A stretch of DNA of 64,000 bases from Bacteroidales bacterium UBA3297 (lineage in GTDB: Bacteria; Bacteroidota; Bacteroidia; Bacteroidales; Paludibacteraceae): positions 1-64,000 of the forward strand of contig DETD01000016.1 of NCBI GenBank assembly GCA_002362105.1, given 5' to 3'. Shown here in pieces: positions 60,137-64,000 of the stretch. The notes below the pieces were generated by a model. It had not been told where the DNA came from, did no database searches, and worked only from the letters and a program-made list of their open reading frames with translations. The position numbers were made by a program, and so were the translations under genes. Numbering within the stretch: the first letter of the stretch is position 1; each line of letters starts with the position of its first letter.

Positions 60137-60628
60137 TTACTCCTTTGTGTTGGTGTTGCTTGAATGACAGATGCGGATGCCTATGTCGCTTATTCCTTTC
60201 AGCGAGTCGGTGCGCATTCCTTGAATGAGCTCTAGACGGTATTTGCCGCTCTTCGGAAATTTGACTTCCTGCAGGAACGAGACAGGCAGATGGTGTACCG
60301 AACCCATGCCTTCGCCTATCCAGCGCCCGTTGTTGTCGGCTAGAACGCACTGCAGCGTGTCGCGGTACACTTCGCCATCCGGATTATACAGGTTGGCGAA
60401 GAGCCAGAAGTTCTGGAACGGATAGTTGTTCTGGTTCCTTATGTCTATCACTACATCGTAGGTGCCGGTTGTGTCGGCCCAGTCGTAGTTGAAGTTCACC
60501 ACGCTGTCTTTCATCCAAATAGCCTTTGGCATGCTTTTGCTGGCCTGGAAGGCTACATTTTCTGTGCAGGCACTTGCCACAATGGCGGTAAGAACGAGTG
60601 TCAGGTATTTCAACTTATGCATTTTCAT
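60137..60628 (-). CDS. gldH: Gliding motility lipoprotein GldH
   Basis: From ATG 60628 the product is 163 residues with a lipoprotein signal (LTLVLTAIVASAC) and the GldH domain: VVNFNYDWADTTGTYDVVIDIRNQNNYPFQNFWLFANLYNPDG and DTLQCVLADNNGRWIGEGMG, ending in KFPKSGKYRLELIQGMR. GldH is a component linked to gliding and T9SS in Bacteroidota, which fits the T9SS-sorted GH30. Its start overlaps the end of the PSP1 gene by 14 bases. The frame runs upstream to 61210 without a stop, but that part is a shadow of the PSP1 repeat tail. Confidence 0.88.
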   Translation of the reverse strand: MKMHKLKYLTLVLTAIVASACTENVAFQASKSMPKAIWMKDSVVNFNYDWADTTGTYDVVIDIRNQNNYPFQNFWLFANLYNPDGEVYRDTLQCVLADNNGRWIGEGMGSVHHLPVSFLQEVKFPKSGKYRLELIQGMRTDSLKGISDIGIRICHSSNTNTKE

Positions 60629-62228
60629 TCCCTCCATTGTTTGCGTTACCTTGGTTGTGCCGTTCTTGTGGCTGGTTCGGGTTGTTGTCCCGGCTGTCGT
60701 TCTGTTCTCTTCTGTCGCCCCGGTCTCTTCTGTCGCGGTTATGGCGGTCACCCCGGTCTCTTCTGTCGCGGTTGCGTCGGTCACCGCGGTCTCTTCTGTC
60801 GCCCCGTTCGTTGCGTGGCTGTTCGTTACCGGTCTGTTCGCCTTGGTTGTTGTTTTGTGCGCCTCCGTTGTCAGGGGTTTGTTGGTCTTGTCCGTTCTCG
60901 CCCCGTTCGTTGCGGTCGCGTCGGTCACCGCGGTCCCGTTCTTTTCGGTCACCCCGGTCCCTTCTGTCGTTGCGGTTGCGTCTGTCACCGCGGTCTCTTC
61001 TGTCGCCCCGTTCGTTGCGTGGCTGTTCGTTAGCAGCCTGTTCGCCTTGGTTGTCTGGGGTGTCAGGGTTGTTATCTGGTTGAGCGGGCTGGTTGCCTTG
61101 TTCTTTCTTCTCGTTGCGGTCTTTTTTGTCGCCCTTGTTCTTGTGTTTCTTTTTCTTGTCGAAACGGGTGAGGCTGTCTTGGCCGACAACATTCTGGTAG
61201 CCTTCGGCATTCTTGGTCTCGCGTTGTTGCAGCTGGCTTTCCTCGTCGAGCAGTTCGTCTACTTTCTCACCACGTTTGTTCAAGGCCTGTATTTCCCTTA
61301 CACGGTCGGTCGAGAGTGTAACCAAATTGGCTGCGAAGTGAGGGTCGCTCGAATACTGCATGGTCTTCGCAAAGACGTCCGTCTTGAAGTGGTAGAAGGT
61401 TCCATCTTTGGTTTCCAATGGAATGTCGCGGGCTGGAATCTCTTTCTGGGCTTCAATATAGCAGTCTTGCTCGAAGTTGAGGCAGCACTTCAGTTTCGCA
61501 CATTGTCCTGCCAGTTTTTGCGGGTTCAGCGATATCTCTTGGTAGCGGGCTGCCGAGGTTGAAACCGATACGAAACTGCTCATCCAGCTCGAACAGCATA
61601 GAGGTCTGCCGCATGGGCCAATTCCTCCAATGCGCCCTGCTTCCTGCCGGGCTCCAATCTGGCGCATCTCAATGCGCACTTTGAAGGTGTCGGCCAGTAC
61701 CTTGATAAGCTGGCGAAAGTCGACGCGCTCGTCGGCTATGTAGTAGAAAATAGCCTTGTTCCCGTCTCCCTGGTACTCAACATCGCCGATTTTCATGTTC
61801 AAGTGCAGATCTTCCGCAATGCGGCGACTTTTCAGCATGGTCTCATGCTCGCGGGCTTTCGCCTCCTCGTATTTCTCTAGGTCAACCTCGCGTGCTATTC
61901 GGTAGATGCGTTTGATTTCTGAACGCATCGGGTCTATTTTGTTCTTCTTCATCTGTAGAAGCACAAGTTGCCCTGTAAGTGAAACCGTACCGATGTCGTG
62001 TCCGGGTGACGATTCAACGGCTACCATGTCTCCCTTGTGCAACATCAGGTTGTTGGTATTGCGGTAGTAGCCTTTACGGGTATTCTTGAATATGACTTCT
62101 ACAAAATCGGTGGCTGCTTGTGCCTCTGGTATGTCGCACAGCCAGTCGAATGTGTCTAACTTATTATTTGTTCGCTTGCTGCATCCGTTAGCGTTCATGT
62201 TGCAGCCTTGGTGTTTGTTACAACTCAT
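60615..62228 (-). CDS. PSP1/RicT-like protein with a long charged repeat tail
   Basis: The 537-residue protein has the PSP1 core (residues about 35-310): NLMLHKGDMVAVESSPGHDIGTVSLTG, then IGPCGRPLCCSSWMSSF and CAKLKCCLNFEQDCY, whose clustered cysteines occur in RicT (YaaT) proteins. RicT acts in Gram-positives in mRNA processing with RicA and RicF; the role in Bacteroidota is unproven. From about residue 350 the tail is low-complexity, rich in Arg, Asp, Gly and Asn (RRDRGDRRNRNDRRDRG type), which suggests RNA or partner binding. It is preceded by holB and overlaps gldH. Confidence 0.86.
   Translation of the reverse strand: MSCNKHQGCNMNANGCSKRTNNKLDTFDWLCDIPEAQAATDFVEVIFKNTRKGYYRNTNNLMLHKGDMVAVESSPGHDIGTVSLTGQLVLLQMKKNKIDPMRSEIKRIYRIAREVDLEKYEEAKAREHETMLKSRRIAEDLHLNMKIGDVEYQGDGNKAIFYYIADERVDFRQLIKVLADTFKVRIEMRQIGARQEAGRIGGIGPCGRPLCCSSWMSSFVSVSTSAARYQEISLNPQKLAGQCAKLKCCLNFEQDCYIEAQKEIPARDIPLETKDGTFYHFKTDVFAKTMQYSSDPHFAANLVTLSTDRVREIQALNKRGEKVDELLDEESQLQQRETKNAEGYQNVVGQDSLTRFDKKKKHKNKGDKKDRNEKKEQGNQPAQPDNNPDTPDNQGEQAANEQPRNERGDRRDRGDRRNRNDRRDRGDRKERDRGDRRDRNERGENGQDQQTPDNGGAQNNNQGEQTGNEQPRNERGDRRDRGDRRNRDRRDRGDRHNRDRRDRGDRREQNDSRDNNPNQPQERHNQGNANNGGNENA
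60680..61040 (-). repeat. Tandem repeat DNA encoding the RD-rich tail of the PSP1 protein
   Basis: Short units around the pattern ggtctcttctgtcgc recur at varied distances, giving RGDRRDR-type peptide repeats. The same DNA keeps long open frames on other strands and frames, which explains several spurious ORFs here. Confidence 0.8.
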
Positions 62229-62267
62229 AAAGTATTTTAGAATGTATGTGAATCGGCCTGTTGGGGC

Positions 62268-63392
62268 CTACTGTTTTATTAGCATTGTCATTTTGAGGGC
62301 CAGGTCGAAGAAGACCAGTTTTGCCTGTGTGTTCTGTTCTATGTCGCGTTGGGCCAGTTGGAGCTCTTGGGCCAGACCGGCTATGTTGCGTTCGTTTACA
62401 AATGGACCAAATTTGGCGACAAACTCGCTTTCTTCCTTGGTCATATAGTTCAACTCCGGATTCCGCAGATTCGAGATGAAACTTTCGCGGATCATACGCT
62501 GGGCGTATTCCAGAAAACTGATATGCCTTTTACGGCCAATGGCAGCTATTTCTTCTGCCCATTCTTTCATTTGCTTTGCGTTTCGTGAATACGAGGCGCG
62601 CATCACTTTCTTGAACAGCTCCAAGTATTCGCGGTTATCGCTGCTTCCTGTCACGCTGCCCACTGCCTCTATCAAGCTACCGTTGCCCAGGTGGGCGGCA
62701 TCGTTGACCAACTGGTGGTCGAGGGTGGGATAGCGGTCTTGCAGAAAGTGCCTGATATCTTCTTCGCGGAGTGGTGGAACCGGTATGCGCTGTGTACGCG
62801 ACAATATGGTTCCGAGCACTTCTTCTGCATTGTTGCTAACCAAGAGGAATAGTGTTTTACCTAGGGGCTCTTCTATTATTTTCAGCAGCTTGTTCGCACA
62901 AACGACGTGCATTTTTTCTGGCAGCCAGATGACCATTGTCTTGTAACCGCCTTCGTAAGCCTTTTGCGACAGTGTGTTGTTTATCTCTTCGCTCTCGTTG
63001 GCATAGATAATCCCCTGCTTGTTCTCCGCTCCAATGAAGTCGAGCCATTGGCTGAGTGTGAATGGCGAATGCTTGGTGACCATTTCGCGCCATTCTGCGG
63101 CATATTCGCTGCATGAGGTCTCTTTGTCTCCCTTTTTTACAATCGGATATGCAAAATGCAGGTCGGGGTGGATGAGTGCCGACATCTTCTTGCACGACGG
63201 ACAGGTTCCACACGAGTCGGTGTCCGTCCGGTTTTTGCAGTTGACGTATTGTGCGAATGCCAGTGCCAGCGATAACTTTTGTGTGCCTTGCGGACCGCAT
63301 ATAAGTTGGGCGTGAGGAACTCGTCCCTCACGTACCGATTTTATCAATCGTTCTTTTACGGCTTCCTGCCCATAGATGTCTTTAAACTGCAC
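62268..63392 (-). CDS. holB: DNA polymerase III delta prime subunit
   Basis: The 374-residue clamp-loader subunit starts MQFKDIYGQEAVKERLIKSV and has a zinc finger (CGTCPSCKK with the upstream Cys pair CKN near residues 52-80), a degenerate Walker A (GPQGTQKLSLA) and sensor-like SRTQRIPVPPL near residue 195. The degenerate nucleotide site is normal for delta prime. It has a promoter at 63419-63449 and is followed 39 bases later by the PSP1 gene, so it heads the operon with ricT-like, gldH and the TrmB fusion. Confidence 0.92.
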   Translation of the reverse strand: MQFKDIYGQEAVKERLIKSVREGRVPHAQLICGPQGTQKLSLALAFAQYVNCKNRTDTDSCGTCPSCKKMSALIHPDLHFAYPIVKKGDKETSCSEYAAEWREMVTKHSPFTLSQWLDFIGAENKQGIIYANESEEINNTLSQKAYEGGYKTMVIWLPEKMHVVCANKLLKIIEEPLGKTLFLLVSNNAEEVLGTILSRTQRIPVPPLREEDIRHFLQDRYPTLDHQLVNDAAHLGNGSLIEAVGSVTGSSDNREYLELFKKVMRASYSRNAKQMKEWAEEIAAIGRKRHISFLEYAQRMIRESFISNLRNPELNYMTKEESEFVAKFGPFVNERNIAGLAQELQLAQRDIEQNTQAKLVFFDLALKMTMLIKQ

Positions 63393-63418
63393 TTTTCCCC
63401 AACTAAGGTAATATTATT

Positions 63419-63449
63419 CAAAAGTACTTAAAATATGCGTCATAAAAAA
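63419..63449 (-). promoter_or_regulatory. Promoter of holB
   Basis: On the minus strand TTTT (63446-63449), 19 bases, then TACTTTTG (63419-63426). The -7 element is a full consensus match, 27 bases upstream of the start. Confidence 0.6.
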
Positions 63450-63641
63450 ATGTAGCACTTGCTTTTTCAAACGCTATATTCTGCAACTATTCGTAATGTA
63501 TTGAATGTAAATGTTTTGCTAAATGCGAATAGAATGTGTTAAATTTTGTGGGAATTATTTCGCAGTGGAAACTGTCTTCAATTTGGTGCCTGTTTTGCGT
63601 AAGGGTTCCTACTGGCTTTTTCTGCAGTTTTCCCGTCGTTG
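63450..63641. other. Gap between the partial gene and the holB promoter
   Basis: About 190 bases of AT-rich DNA without an ORF. Beyond the holB promoter box I see no RNA gene or clear hairpin. Confidence 0.4.
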
Positions 63642-64000
63642 TCAGTCGCACTTTTCGCCTTCCTCCAAATGCTTGAGCAGGCGGTTGCACATGGGGTAAA
63701 TCAGCCAGAAACTGACTAAGCCCGAAATGCTTGCACAGAGGGTGCTGATGAAGAACTGCAACGATATTGTCAGGGTGTTTTTGGTGACCTCTATGCCGAA
63801 CCATTTCATCAGTTGTTGGATGAACTTGATGGCGACTAAGCGGTTCCCTGCCCTGGCGCTTATGTGAAGGACCGTCCTTCGTGCTGTTGCTCCTACGGCG
63901 CTCTTCATGGTCTGGCTCAAGCGGTGTGTGCCAATCATGATGGCGCTTACTGTGGCTATGATAATTGTTGCCCGGCTCGAAATGGCGTCGTTCTCGTCTT
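63642..64000 (-). CDS. Partial membrane protein of unknown function
   Basis: The frame is open to the window edge, so the N-terminus is missing and at least 119 residues are present. Two hydrophobic stretches (TIIIATVSAIMIG and LTISLQFFISTLCASISGLVSFWLIYP) are separated by a basic, amphipathic region (MKSAVGATARRTVLHIS), with a short charged end. It ends before the holB promoter on the same strand. I do not recognise a family. Confidence 0.6.
   Translation of the reverse strand, partial: DENDAISSRATIIIATVSAIMIGTHRLSQTMKSAVGATARRTVLHISARAGNRLVAIKFIQQLMKWFGIEVTKNTLTISLQFFISTLCASISGLVSFWLIYPMCNRLLKHLEEGEKCD

Noticed and set aside
60629..61210. Upstream part of the gldH reading frame (357 codons if all were used)
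   Set aside because: It overlaps the repeat tail of the PSP1 gene in another frame and encodes low-complexity Thr/Ala/Lys-rich sequence. Only the part from the ATG at 60628 has a lipoprotein signal and GldH similarity.
60489..61562. Long plus-strand ORF of 357 codons opposite gldH and the PSP1 gene
   Set aside because: It is antisense to two well-supported genes, and the repeat DNA keeps it open; the product is Val/Ser/Ala low complexity.
63487..63804. Minus-strand ORF of 105 residues overlapping the partial gene
   Set aside because: It runs in a different frame of the same strand and gives no membrane pattern or family; the other frame is open to the window edge and has clear membrane segments.
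1..64000. CRISPR arrays, insertion sequences, prophage and integrase genes
   Set aside because: I read for spaced direct repeats, transposase and integrase motifs and found none. The repeats seen (60680-61040, 54085-54170) are inside coding tails.

Overview
The window looks like a piece of a Bacteroidales (Bacteroidota) chromosome. Supporting signs are promoters of the phylum type (TTTG, about 19 bases, then TAnnTTTG), a hybrid two-component regulator, CarboxypepD_reg/plug outer-membrane proteins, GldH, a secreted glycosidase ending in a type IX secretion (T9SS) sorting domain, and a largely housekeeping gene set. I cannot name family or genus. Nothing points to a prophage, an insertion sequence or a CRISPR array.

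Region 1 (1-13 kb) appears to lie near the replication origin. It starts with a cut tRNA and a 680-base AT-rich gap holding repeated TGTTGATAA-type 9-mers (possible DnaA boxes). It continues with nadA, a MazG-like pyrophosphohydrolase, deoC, a long-chain prenyl synthase, polA, dusB, a U32 peptidase-family gene, a small OmpA-like secreted protein, dtd and uvrC. Between 7.0 and 10.9 kb there are eight parS-like sites (TGTTTCACGTGAAACA), one of which supplies the start codon of the small secreted protein. This looks like the ParB-loading centromere of the chromosome.

Region 2 (13-22 kb) has two secreted proteins of unknown function, then a leftward run: rarA, a family 2 glycosyltransferase, a VanZ-like protein, a Cof-type HAD phosphatase, a membrane-anchored DUF1963 protein, a Rieske-like lipoprotein, a tRNA with anticodon CAT, and a secreted protein whose start appears to be broken by one missing base.

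Region 3 (22-37 kb) holds two tandem DUF4139 proteins, the first carrying a SusC-type plug domain inside it. After them come a HAD phosphatase, a NamZ-type exo-muramidase, a patatin-like phospholipase, and a hybrid two-component regulator next to a GH30 glycosidase exported by T9SS. A probable small RNA, a Fur-family regulator and an overlooked small ORF with a strong Shine-Dalgarno sequence follow.

Region 4 (38-49 kb) is leftward: a cytoplasmic-looking DPP-IV-type peptidase, a Cys-rich small protein, an outer-membrane receptor-like protein, ftsH-rsfS-argH, a zinc-ribbon membrane protein and an SpmA-SpmB fusion. A rightward Bax-inhibitor-like protein follows.

Region 5 (49.7-56.6 kb) is the start of an exopolysaccharide locus: a DegT-like protein without the catalytic lysine, a Wza-like lipoprotein, a Wzc-like tyrosine kinase, and rfbA, rfbC and rfbD (rfbB is absent). 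Region 6 (56.6-64 kb, leftward) runs, in order of transcription, from a cut membrane protein through holB, a RicT/PSP1 protein with a long RD-rich tail, gldH, a TrmB-prenyl synthase fusion and a conserved hypothetical to a DUF4384 protein. The items most worth a second look are the parS cluster with its possible origin, the DUF4139-plug chimera, the TrmB-prenyl synthase fusion, the lysine-less DegT homologue, and two small transcription units near 37 kb.
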